Source: Clavaria fumosa
Lineage: Eukaryota > Basidiomycota > Agaricomycetes > Agaricales > Clavariaceae
Direction: 5' to 3'
Length of the DNA stretch: 64,000 nt
Assembly: GCA_951802425.1 (NCBI GenBank)
Contig: OX637796.1
Span: 2,356,001-2,420,000 of the forward strand
In this document: in pieces, positions 10,601-20,813 of the stretch
Layout of the letters: each line of letters begins with the position of its first letter
How positions within the stretch are numbered: the first letter of the stretch is position 1
Notes under the pieces: model-generated
Databases searched by the model: none
What the model was told of the DNA's origin: nothing
What the model saw: the letters and a program-made list of their open reading frames with translations, nothing else
Position numbers and translations under genes: made by a program

Positions 10601-13600
10601 AACAACGCCTTCTTCTCTTTCGTCTGAGTCATTCAATCAACCGTGAGCAAGAGCTAGCAGCACCGATGGTGGTATCTTACCTTATGGGCTGGGGGGACAC
10701 ATACTGTTCGCACCAGTATGTGTCAATATACTGGTCATCATTTGTTGGAGCACTGTTGCGGGTCTTTCCTGAGCTCAAGAGCCAACTGTGGGCGACAACT
10801 GACCGAGCATGTGAACTACCAAGCCAAGGGTACGCATAGTCTCTGCTAGTTCAAATATCAGAATTCTTACTTGCCATAGACAAGAAATGAGGCCAGAAGA
10901 AGGTTTACCAGTTGCAGCCAATGGAACAGCTCAAGGGGTGGATCGAGAGGAAAGGGGAGAGGCGCGAGCGGTTGAAGTCAGTCACACAGCCACCAAATTG
11001 ATATTGCCCGCAGTCTGACTTCACATTAAAGGAAGGAAATGATGCCATTACACTGGGCATCAACTCTTCAGGTGCAATCTATGCCATTTGCCAAGTCACA
11101 GATTACATTTGCCGCGGGGAAGCCCTCTCATCTCAAAATCTGCTGTCATTTTTTATTGACACATACGAGGATGAAATCCGACCTGACAAGCCAACACGTG
11201 ACGAAGACGCAGACATAACTCGAGGACCTGGGCGACCTTGTAATAAGCGCTTTCAGTATTTGGAAACTCATCCCCGGTGGCTCGACAAACAGCGAGTCTT
11301 GCGTACTACAGGTCACAACACTCTTCCCAATTTCATTGGGCATTACTTCCCCCGACGCGATGATCCAGACATCCATCCATTTTATTGCGCATGCATGCTC
11401 ATCCTCCTCAAGCCATGGAGAAATCTGAAAACTGACCTCAAATCACCCTCCGAAACTTGGCCAGACGCATTTAATATGTTCATGGCCTCCGCATGTGATG
11501 AGATGCACCGCATCATCTCAGGAATCCAGTACTTTCATGATTGTGAATCTGCGGCTCGTGAATCTCGTGAGGGAGGCCAACATTATCCCCCAAATCAGCC
11601 CGATGATTCATCAGAGTTTGAACTTGGGGAGGACAATAATGCTTCGGACCTACATTCGGCACTCACTGAAGAGGATGTGGCCAATGCCATAGCATCACAG
11701 ACTTCCATTCGAGAGGAACTCAATGGCCGCCTCGCGGTAGAATTGGCAATACAAGCCAAAATATTTCCCAGCCATGACAGTACATCATGTACATGGGCCC
11801 TTCATCCGGAGCGTAATGTGGCGAATGCAACCGGAGATGCCATGAATAGGCTTCTGGCATGGAAATCTCAGCTCACAGAAGACTTGGCACGACAGAATAG
11901 AGCATTTGACGCACCCAAAGCCAATGGCCAAGCTGACCATGGAGGTGTCACCATGCTGACCGAGGATACTGCTGCCCAAATAATGCCGATTGAAGCACAG
12001 GTGGAGACTTCTCTCCCCCCAGTTGACGCATCTATGTTAAAGCCAGACCAACGACGCGCCTATGATATCATCATTCATCATCTTAATCAAACACTTACCG
12101 GTGAAAATCCAGAGCCGCTTCGCATGATTCTGCATGGGGAAGGTGGGACAGGCAAGTCCAAAGTGATCCAGACAGTAACGGAGGCTTTTGCACAAAGGAA
12201 CGTACTGCACATGTTGGTTAAAGCTGCATACACAGGGATTGCTGCTTCGCTTGTGGATGGGAAAACCACCCACACAATTGGGCAGATCTCTCTCAATTCG
12301 CAGAACAAACTTGGAGCAGAGGCAAAGGCAAAACTCCAGAATTTTTGGCGTCATCGTCGTTACCTTATCTTGGATGAGATCTCCATGATCTCGAAGCGCT
12401 TTCTTGCCTTGTTGTCCAAGCACATCAGTGTAGGAGTGGAAGGCACACCACATGGTATCCCAAGTCGATCATTTGGTGGTATCAACGTCATTATCTGTGG
12501 AGATTTTCATCAATTCCCTCCTGTTGCAACAACACCTACAGAAGCACTCTATTTCCCGACTAACCTTGCAAAGGACTCACCAGAAACTCAACTGGGACGT
12601 TCCATATACGAGGAATTTAGCAAGGTGGTCATTCTTAAAGAGCAGATGCGTGTCACGGACCAAACATGGAGAGAATTTCTGGCCCATTTGCGCTATGGCA
12701 ATGTTCAGGATCATCACCTCCAGATGCTACGGACTCTCATAATTGGGAGTCCCAATTCACCAGTCACAGACTTTCAGGCAGAACCCTGGAGTGATGCCGT
12801 GCTGGTGACACCACGACATGCGGTGCGGAAGCTATGGAATGAAGCGGCCATCCGAAAATGGTGCAGCAAATCTGGGCAGCAGCTTTTCATTTGCGCAGCA
12901 GAGGATACGAGTGGCGGACGTCCACTCACCTTGGCTGAGCAATATGGGCTCGCAGTTCATGGTGGAAGAGGAGAAGGTGGCCAGAGGCCGAAAGATCTCC
13001 CCATGCGGGTCGAAATTGCTGTAGGGATGAAAATCATGGTGACAGAGAACTTAGCAACTGACCTGGACATTGCCAATGGTGCCCAAGGGGAAATCACGGA
13101 CATTATTCTCCACCCTGAAGAGCCTCCGTTCCGCAACGAGTCTATCATCCAATTGAAATACCTTCCAACATATATTCTGGTCAAACTCAAGCGAACACGA
13201 GCATCACAGCTGGATGGGCTAGGAGAATCTGTCATTCCGATTGAGGCAGCATCAACAAGTTACAGGATTGGGGTTGCAGTTGGGAATAAAACAGTTCGTC
13301 GAGTGGTTCACCGAAGGCAGTATCCACTAACAGCAGCATATGCATTCACGGATTATCGAGCACAAGGTCAAACAATCCCGCACGTTATCATCGACATTGG
13401 TACTCCACCTTCTGGGACCCTAAGCCTCTTCAACTTATATGTGGCACTCTCGCGCAGTTCCGGTCGTGCAACGATACGACTACTGCGAGATTTTGACAAT
13501 GAGCTGTTCAAAAAATCTCATCAGATGGCTTTGCTGGCAGAGGATGACCGGCTAGGGAGGCTTGACCTTCAGACCAGGGACATTTGTCAACAGGATAAAG

Positions 13601-13608
13601 AAAGGTAG
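7640..13608 (+). CDS. Helitron Rep/PIF1-type helicase
   Basis: Exons 7640-8813, 8869-8964, 9011-10829, 10880-10937 and 11014-13608 give a long protein. The N-terminal part has CGIC...CRKCLRDL, then NELWIGRVPWALQILTFPEQ, like the DUF6570 region of these transposases. Next is the Helitron-like N domain with the HUH motif RGTLHLHMLIWL and the tyrosine motif YVTNYAGKKQ, for DNA nicking and rejoining. The C-terminal 780 residues are a PIF1-family helicase: Walker A GEGGTGKS, Walker B LILDEISMIS, then GGINVIICGDFHQFPP, LKEQMRV, and YVALSRSSGRA. All catalytic motifs look intact. The join near 10938-11013 is the weak point: a 76-nt GT-AG intron restores the frame, but a frameshift would look similar. 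I saw no OTU or endonuclease domain. Confidence 0.88.
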
Positions 13609-13733
13609 ATAGATATACATGGCAGACGGAGTGGCATCAGATGCGCATAGCACACAGTCTTGTTTGGCGATGTATGTACTTATGTGGCAGGTTGGTTAAT
13701 AGTAAACATGAATTATGGGGCGGTAAGAACCCT

Positions 13734-13745
13734 TGCAAGCAAGGG
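13734..13745 (-). repeat. Helitron inverted repeat, copy at the TC end
   Basis: Reverse complement of 6057-6068. It lies inside a second palindrome, CCCTTGCAAGCAAGGG (13730-13745), a 7-bp stem with an AA loop. On the minus strand the element's TC begins at 13746 and is preceded by T. Confidence 0.65.
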
Positions 13746-13746
13746 A

Positions 13747-14572
13747 ACGCCTCGTGTGCCGCATACAAGTATTCAGCTGGTATTAATCAGTTGGCATGAG
13801 GAACGGCGACAATGATGCGACAATGACATTGAGTGAAGAGACTGATAATGATGGGCATGCCAAGAGAGAGAAAAAAAAAATGCAGATGTTATGTATGTAC
13901 CGCTAACAAGGCGCCCGGGTCATGGAAAGGGGATTGTACACAAAGTGAGAAACAGAAGCCAACGCTAAGACACTGCGCAACGTGCCAGGCGGGTTGATGA
14001 TGAAGGGCAGGTTGTGATAAGATGAGGAATAAGGTAGAACAAATGTAATTGTCAACGGAAACGTTGTCGACCTACCCGCGAGAAAGAGCGCTGGAGCGGT
14101 TGCAAGCGATGATAGAAAAGGATGGAAGAAAAGTGTGAAGCGTGAGATTGTGGATGGTTGATTTGCATATGATGCCCAAGGCCACGATGTGACCCAACGA
14201 CAGGGTATGAGAGTGGAGAGAAACCGGACACTGAGACAGATTTAGAAATGCACTTCCTCAAGTATACGGAGACGCAGAGCAGAACGCTAGGACGCAATGT
14301 GTGGATATCCGCTGCGAAGAGATCCAAAAGGGATAGCGTGCTGGGCCGTCCTGCACCTTCTGCTCATCCATCGCTGTCTGCCGGGTGTGGGGTAGTAAAG
14401 TCGGCACTAGCAATCTCTTTGGATGTGAATAGAAGTGTGACATAACGATGATTGGAGTTCGCGAAACAAAGTTGCAGCGGCAAGGATGTTCGTCGTGATG
14501 ATAGTACGTCTTGCGGAATAATTGGCGGATGCGCACGCGATACGGCCCAGGGAATCACATAGCTCTCGACAC
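13747..14572. other. Intergenic region between the transposon and the G1 cyclin 3' end
   Basis: About 820 bp without a convincing gene. Short open frames on both strands lack splice-supported extensions or recognisable motifs. It probably contains the 3' untranslated region of the minus-strand cyclin and host flank of the transposon. Confidence 0.5.
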
Positions 14573-15965
14573 CTACGAAACCACGCGGGGCGGACATATG
14601 TTGAGGTCGTGAAGGGCTGGACGACCAAAAGATATAAAATCTTGGGGAGGGTATTGATCTGATGGAGTCTCCGTTCTATGCTTTACAACAACGACAACGG
14701 GCTCTAATGATGCCGGTTGATGATTCTCCTTGTCGCTGGCTGCGATATGTGGAGGCGCAAACACCTCGGATGACGATGATGGAGGAGTGGAAGGAGTTTG
14801 AGGTCCATCGTCAGACCAATCGGAGGCAGAGGAGGTAGATGTTGAAGCGCTCATCGGTGTGCTGGCATTGGATGGCACGGGTGAGCGAGTCGGGGTCATT
14901 GGAGTGGTTGCGAACGGAAGGCGATTGAAGCGTCCACCTTCAAGGTAAACTTGCAGGACAGTGGTGGACGCTTTAGAGTAGAAGCCATAGGAATACTTCT
15001 TGACCAGCGTCTCCGACAAATCATTGATGTGTTTCGCTAACCGATTATCCAGAAGGTCAACAACCTCCAGGCCCTCTTCCGTCTCATCAAAGTGGCGTCG
15101 CGTTTTGCCACATAGAAAGCGCGCTAGCGTCAAAGCTCCACAAGCGATCGAAGACGGCGTATGCTTTACGAATTCGCGGTAAAACAGAGTGATTTCCATC
15201 AGGAAGCGAGCGACATGCTGGACTTCCGCGTCCTCTTGGCCGTGGCCACACATCGATCTAAGCCACGCCTCCGCGGTCGGGTGTCCCAAGGTCCATGAGA
15301 TGGTGGAGAGAAGATGACCCTCCATTTGGATGAACGCGGATTCATCATATGTGTCTCGACATATTTGTGCGAGGTCGTGAACGGTCGGCACGCGTTCTTT
15401 GGCATCCTCGAATTTAGAAGCGATCCAAAGGGCTGCACATCCGACCAGCTGGTAATGCTTGATATAAACGATGCGACGAGAGACGTAACGGTCGATGATA
15501 TTGAGCGTGAGGTAAAGAGTTTCGGGTCGAAGGCGAAAAGTGAAATGAATCTCAACCAGAAAGTCGACTAGACAAGGCCGCATGTGCCATCGAATTTCGG
15601 GCTGTTGATCCATGGATGTCGTGGAAGACATTGTGGAGCGCTTTTTTAGAGGGCTAAGTATAGAAATGAGGAGCAACAACATTCCGAAGACCAACCTCCA
15701 TATCATGCATGTAACACCGAATTTCATCTTTATACTCTTCCTCTAACAGCGTGCTATCTCTTCGAACAGCGGCGATATGAACATCGCGTTCACGTTGTTG
15801 CACCAACGCAGTTTTAGCGACCAAGGACGATTTCCGTGGAGGCTCACGGGAAGGGCGAGAGATGGGTGTCGACTTTCGACATTTTGCGCCGCGAGGTGAA
15901 GGTTTCTTTTTGGGGTATATCGGATTCCTGGAATGCTTATTGCAGACGGTGAGGGTTTCCTTCAT
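14573..15965 (-). CDS. CLN1: G1/S-type cyclin (Cln/Puc1-like)
   Basis: Two exons (15696-15965 and 14573-15640) give 445 residues. After a basic 90-residue N-terminus comes the cyclin box: MDQQPEIRWHMRPCLVDFLV, TLYLTLNIIDRYVSRR, then YIKHYQLVGCAALWIASKFE and VPTVHDLAQIC. A second, weaker cyclin fold follows (VQHVARFLMEITLF, LTLARFLCG). The HYQLVGCAALWIASKFED block is typical of fungal G1 cyclins that activate Cdk1 at Start, rather than of mitotic B cyclins. The last 120 residues are rich in Pro, Ser and Thr, as in unstable cyclins with PEST-like tails. The start is the first Met of the exon that joins in frame. An unusually long, pyrimidine-rich (on the coding strand) upstream region is adjacent. 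The symbol reflects family likeness, not proven orthology. Confidence 0.85.
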
Positions 15966-17039
15966 GGTGAAAGACGAAGAAGGGCTTGTTGCGGAACAAT
16001 GTATGACCGCTGGAGATATACGAGGAGGATGATCAGCACGATACAGTTGGTCCATGGAGGGGAAAACGCAAGGAAGGGAGCGGGAGAAAACGGTGATGGT
16101 GGTCGAGGAAGAGACAAAACTCGAACCACGAAATGGTGGAAAACGAAGGCAAACAAGGTCTCGCTCGATCGTTCGACGCGACATCGACACCAAACATTGC
16201 AGCCTCGACGAAAAGAACGAAGGTTCAACCCACCTTGAAAATCATACAACAGCGGCGTTGAAATGGAGACTCGATGCGAGCGTCTGGGGCGTGATGTTGG
16301 GAGAATTGATGGGAGGGTAAGATTTCGTAGTGAGTCGTGGGGCCGCTAGCAGCGATACAAGGAGGAGGAGAGGAGGATACTGGGGATTTTTGACAGGAAA
16401 TAAAAGTGAAGAAGAAGAAGTAAGAAAAAAAAATAAGGAGCGCAAAGGCTTCACAAGGGTAAAAGGAAAAGGCGGGGGGGTAGGTAGGAGAGGTGGAGGG
16501 GGAGAGAGTTGGGTGTATGTATTGGTGTGTATAAAGGGAATTATAAAAGGGACAAGCGGTGGAAAGTCCCGTGGATATCCGGATCGGGATTACGGAACTT
16601 AATTAGGAAGTACTAAATAGCCAATACAAAGGCAATAATCCAAACGAGGCTGCTCCCAATTCAAATCAAGTACTTCAGGGATGCCCTATCATGGCAATCA
16701 GCGCCGGTGCACGTAGTAACAGCCGTCCTTGGAACCGCTCGGCCGGGAGCTTCCACTGCAGCCACACCACGTTGCATCAACACGAGGCTGGGACAATAAG
16801 TCGTGTCATCCTTCACCAACCCACCACTAAACCCAGGGTTCGCCACAGAGTAAGATCTTCCACTCGTGAGGCGAAGTAGCCCCGGGGTAATTCTCACCAT
16901 GAAAGGGTTACAGTATGTTTTACAGGCTGAAAAGTTCTCCACAAGGATAATAAATAACAAAGATGTCGGTCGGTCTCACGCCGCCGCCATATCACCGGCG
17001 TCGGCGTTGAACTTTATTCCCCTTTCCGTCGCTTCCTAC
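15966..17039. other. Long upstream region of the G1 cyclin, with purine/pyrimidine-rich tracts
   Basis: About 1.07 kb without a supported gene. Around 16330-16520 the plus strand is strongly purine-rich (GAGGAGGAGAGGAGG, GAAGAAGAAG, a run of seven or more G), so the cyclin coding strand is CT-rich, as in many fungal promoters and 5' leaders. One ACGCG core at 16176-16180 could be an MBF-type element, but a single 5-mer is weak. The part near 17039 is the 3' flank of the RPF2 remnant. Confidence 0.45.
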
Positions 17040-18074
17040 TCAGTTGTCTATCGTCGCTTGAAACGACTTCATCATTCGGTGCCATAACATAACACTCCTG
17101 AGTCCTTTCATTTTTTTCCCCTTCAGACGGCTCAGATTCTGTTTGCCCAAATGAATCCTACCCCTCGAGTCGCCCATCTCATCGACTTCGAGATTTTTAC
17201 ATCTCTTGCCCAGACCTTGCTCGACGTCCTTGGTTCGAAGCTTCGGCTGCCGAAGGGCCTGCTTCAGCATATCAGGATCTGGCGCCTTGTGGCGCCGAAG
17301 GCACAGATCCAGAGAAGGTCCCATGTGGTTCCAGGACCGCTCGTGGCACGGCAGTACCCGAATAAAGAGATTTAACCATGTATACCCGCACATGAATATT
17401 TGGGAGCTCAGTCACGTCCAAATGAATCGTACTGTTCTCCCCGGTCGTGTTAAGACGTTCAGAAATAGGACTCAGGCTGACGGAGATGACATGTTCCAGT
17501 CCTGGTAGGCAGACAGCATCTAGGACCTCGCCATTGAAGAAGCACAGAAGGAGTGACTTCAACTGCATGAACCGCGCATGGGTGTTGAATAATGGTAAAG
17601 CGAAATGGAGAAAAGGTTTATGGCAGGGTGCAGATTTTGCAGTCTGTCAAGTTGCGGTGCAATCAGAATAGCACGGTGACACAGGAGAGCGTTCAGGACC
17701 TTAAAGACATTCATGCTGATGAAAGATTTGACGCCAACTTCGCACATATCGAGTACTTCGTCGTCGAACATCCTTACGAAGACCAGGTTATGCGGTCGTT
17801 TTTTGCTAGATTGACCGATAAGAAAGAAGGGCGCGTCATTCCTTTTGGCCCAAAATTCGAGGGTGGTCGTATCCTCAAATGCATGTATAGCGTTCTTTTT
17901 CATAAATGAGATCGCATTCGGACGCTTAAAAACCATCTGCACGAAGTTGGCTCGTATCAGAGTCACTCAACTTAGGAAAGAATGACTCTCCAGCTCCTTA
18001 AGTACACTGGTAATCAGCTCGCCAGCGTGTGTACCTCGCACGAAGGTAGCCGTCCTCGGAGCTTCGACCGTCAT
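17040..18074 (-). pseudogene. RPF2: Broken copy of ribosome assembly factor RPF2 (Brix domain)
   Basis: The translated pieces match Rpf2, which with Rrs1 loads 5S RNP onto pre-60S particles: FVRGTHAGELITSVLKEL, KRPNAISFMKKNAIHAFEDT, QSSKKRPHNLVFVRMFDDEV, LLLCFFNGEVLDAVCLPGLE, MGPSLDLCLRRH and GLGKRCKNLEVDEMGDSRGR. Three defects show. The usual basic N-terminus (about 25 residues) is absent before MTVEAPRTATF. The first intron (17937-17990) begins GAGAGT instead of GTGAGT. One extra base near 17325 shifts the frame in front of MGPSLDL. A further shift may affect the C-terminal tail. The other intron (within about 17640-17720) is normal. RPF2 is essential, so either an intact copy lies elsewhere or the assembly has errors here. 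Confidence 0.75.
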
Positions 18075-18150
18075 GGCTTTGCTAATTCAAGTAATTGCTA
18101 CAGAAGAATGTGTCACGTGTTGCACGGTACTGGCCTTCTTCTAACTTGTC

Positions 18151-19090
18151 ATGGCTACTGCGCAAACCGAAGCGACGCCCCCAGAAACCGAGGCCTCCAG
18201 CGATCTCCGTGTATGTACGAAAGACTTCCTTGTGTATCCATCTACTCTTGAGCTCACATTTATTCAAGCAATGTCTTGCGGACGCAAACGAACTCAAGGC
18301 GGAGGGCAATGATTATTTCCGAAATGGTCGATGGGAGGACGCGATATCTGCATATCGATCAGCCCTCGTACTATTACCCAACCTCGAGCGCGACACTGAA
18401 CACGACGCTGCGCCAGAGGGGCCTTCTGTAAACGAACTCGATCGCGAGTGTGCCAAGGCCAGAGCCGTTTTAAATGCGAACATCGGTGCTTGCTACGTAT
18501 CGCTCGTGCGGCTCTTCCCTTTCTGTTCCTCTTCATTCGCCTAAGTTCTCTAGGGTAACCATGAGGAAGTGGTTCGAGCATGTACGGAAGGTATACTTCT
18601 GGTCCGACAAGACTCAATTCTCATATGAGTAACGACCTCTCCAGCGCTTCGGGACGATCCTCAGTACGTGAAAGCACTCCAGCGACGCGCAACCTCAAAT
18701 GAGAAAATCAATTCTTGGTCCTCCTTGACCCAAGCACAAAAAGGTTCTTTATTGCCCTCGATTGGTATTTGCCTTCATGCTGATTCCATTAGACTATTTG
18801 GCCCTCGAGGAATTACTCCCTCCGTCATCGCCCAAGCGCCCCGAGGTGAAGAGAATCCTGCATAGTCTTCCATCTCGTATCAAAGAGGCTGAGGAGCACG
18901 ACAAAGAAGAGATGCTTCAAAAGTTTAAGGATCTTGGTAATAGTATATTAGGTGCGCAATGCTGATGGGATTGCGATGAATTTAGCCAACTCAAGCAACT
19001 TTATCCTCAGGCAAATTTGGCCTTTCAACGAACGACTTTCAGCTCAACCCAAACGGTCAGGGGGGTTATTCACTGAACATGTCGCGGTGA
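18151..19090 (+). CDS. Tetratricopeptide repeat protein 1 homologue (TTC1-like co-chaperone adaptor)
   Basis: Six exons join from ATGGCTACTGCGCAAACC to TGA at 19088-19090. The protein has ADANELKAEGNDYFRNGRWE (first TPR), VLNANIGACYVSL, then GNHEEVVRACTEALRDDPQY and VKALQRRATSNEKINSW (further TPRs), and EEMLQKFKDLGNSILGKFGL followed by NPNGQGGYSLNMSR. The GNSILGKFGLS...GGYS ending is diagnostic of the TTC1 family, whose TPRs can bind Hsp70/Hsp90 tails. All joins use GT-AG introns in frame. It lies head to head with the RPF2 remnant, 76 bp between start codons. Confidence 0.85.
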
Positions 19091-19225
19091 GAGGGTATGG
19101 GCATTACGCCTGTAGCATCCATGTATTACTTGAAGCATTCTAGCATTTGTTTAAGCGCATCATCGACAATCGTGTAACTCATCATAGGCGCGGGTGTTAA
19201 CGCAACTGGTAGGACATCGCCAATT

Positions 19226-19891
19226 CTATTCAAGTAAAGAAAAAGGATTGCGGAATATTCCAGCTCGATGCCATGGCCAAACCTTGGGCGGCGCCGGTGA
19301 AGTCAGAGCAGGAAAAAAAAACCTCCAAATCCGCGTGCTTACCCGGGCGATTAATTTTCCTCTGATGAGCGCTTCTGAGACCGGACCGTAGTCACGCGAG
19401 TCTGTCGCCGCAGAGGCATTCTCACCGATGAGCCAGACATGGCCTCGTGGAATGAAGGTGTATTCCATCGGCGGCGCCTTAAATCCGGTCGGGTCCACGC
19501 ACACGATATCCCCAGGCAGGCCAAGGACCCGTTTACATATGAGGCGGGAGGGGTCAAGGGGTGATCGAAGTGTGACGAGATCACCCCTCGCCAGAGGTCG
19601 GGACCGGAGCCAAGTGGCGGTTAGCTCGAATGCTATTTCACCGTTGTTAGACATGGTCGGCAACATGGACGGACCCGACATCTGCTTGTATTTTTAGGAG
19701 AGGAGGAACAAAATGTGCTAGTTGAGTGCCGCCTTACGAAGACAAAGCTTCCAAAATTTTCTTTCAAGAGTTGGAAGGCACATATCGCATTGACGAACTA
19801 GCAGAACTGGTCGATGAGAGACACGACATGATGCACAAGTACTGACATGTAAAGTCCACCGTCCAAGAGTGAGAGCCTGAGAACGAAACAT
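19226..19891 (-). CDS. IMP1: Mitochondrial inner membrane protease subunit 1 (signal peptidase S26 family)
   Basis: Reconstructed as MFRSQALTLGRWTLH, FVNAICAFQLLKENFGSFVF, then the large exon beginning MSGPSMLPTM. The serine of GPSMLPTM is the catalytic nucleophile. The lysine in the LICKRVLGLPGD block is the general base. IPRGHVWLIGENASAATDSR with DYGPVSEALIRGKLIARVWP is the conserved C-terminal box. The final exon (VWPWHRAGIFRNPFSLLE) follows a GT-AG intron. Imp1 cleaves sorting signals from proteins bound for the intermembrane space, as a dimer with Imp2. The short N-terminal exons rest on splice logic (donors GTCAGT and GTAAGG, acceptors CTGCTAG and CAAGCAG) and are less certain than the core. 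Confidence 0.88.
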
Positions 19892-20813
19892 TCGGATCCT
19901 TCAAGCCTGACTGTACTGTGCTTATCTTCGGCACTACTTCGGCATTCTTAGACACTGAAAATTAAACTCCGCGACAATAAAATCACATGTCACACACAGA
20001 GATAATTTCCCAAAAAGTCATCGAAGCAAACATAGTCTGGGTAGTAGAGGTAGACAAAGCAAAGCTCTGTTCAGTTGTTAACATTAGAGCCTTACATTGA
20101 AACTATCATGTCGAATAGGAGAACAGACAGATCCACGGCTCATTGTTGTTGAATCGACTGCGATCCCCTCGCTTCGCAAGATGGAGTCATTTGGCTGGTA
20201 TGTCTCGGAGGACATTATAGCTCCACATTCACATGACATGGGGACATATACGGTTTGCGTGCATTCAACAGGAAATGTTATCTGCTTTCCGCTTAGATGC
20301 GGATGCCTCTCAATGCGTCGTAACCTGACTCATGCGATGGTGAAGATATCTGGGAGGAAACGACGCAATGAAGAAGAAAATAAAGGAAACTGGGACATTG
20401 ACCGTGCCTGTCATCCGCCGAGTTGTCTCAGAAAGGGATGATTCAGAGTGTATACATCTATTTGTGTATAGTCTGTAAATGGGATGTGTGAGACTATTTC
20501 TCTATATACAGTCTCTTACATAATCCAAAGGTCGTCCAATTCATTAGCACACAGATTTCCATAAATTGTGAGGGGCGCTTTAGAGCGACGCAATTGAGCG
20601 AGCGCGTTTTTTTATTTCGACCAGGCCAGCAGCTCTTCGTCGACGGAGAGTTTCATTTCTACAGCCAGTCAGTTGTGTATTATATCTCCTCATCTTGCTT
20701 GGCATCTGAACCTCTGTGGACGCTATCGGGCCCTGTCGATACCAATCCTCGTCCAATACCTCTCCTATCCATACCCTGCGTCAGCAATCTATTCATCTCT
20801 TGTACACACCCTC
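19892..20813. other. Intergenic region upstream of the KH-domain gene
   Basis: About 920 bp between the divergent IMP1 and KH-protein genes. Short frames (for example around 20097-20441) have no splice support or recognisable motif. It presumably contains both promoters and the KH gene's 5' leader. Confidence 0.45.

Larger units (their letters stand above)
6027..13746 (-). mobile_element. Helitron-class rolling-circle transposon, apparently complete, 7.7 kb
   Basis: Read on the minus strand, the element would start TCCCTTGCTTGCAAGGG at 13746 and end in CTAG at 6027. A GC-rich hairpin (6036-6052) lies five bases inside the CTAG. TC...CTRR ends with a subterminal 3' hairpin are the Helitron hallmark. 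Twelve bases at the start (13734-13745) recur inverted at 6057-6068, next to the hairpin, recalling the asymmetric terminal inverted repeats of Helentron/Helitron2 elements. Minus-strand flanks are T on both sides, which fits a T-T insertion site and no target duplication. Inside are a Rep/helicase gene (plus strand) and a second gene (minus strand), divergently transcribed. The Rep/helicase therefore runs opposite to the polarity given by the termini. The boundaries are my inference and need an empty site or second copy for proof. Confidence 0.7.

Noticed and set aside
16054..16602. Open frames on both strands in the cyclin upstream region.
   Set aside because: They coincide with purine/pyrimidine tracts, have no normal composition, splice support or known motif.
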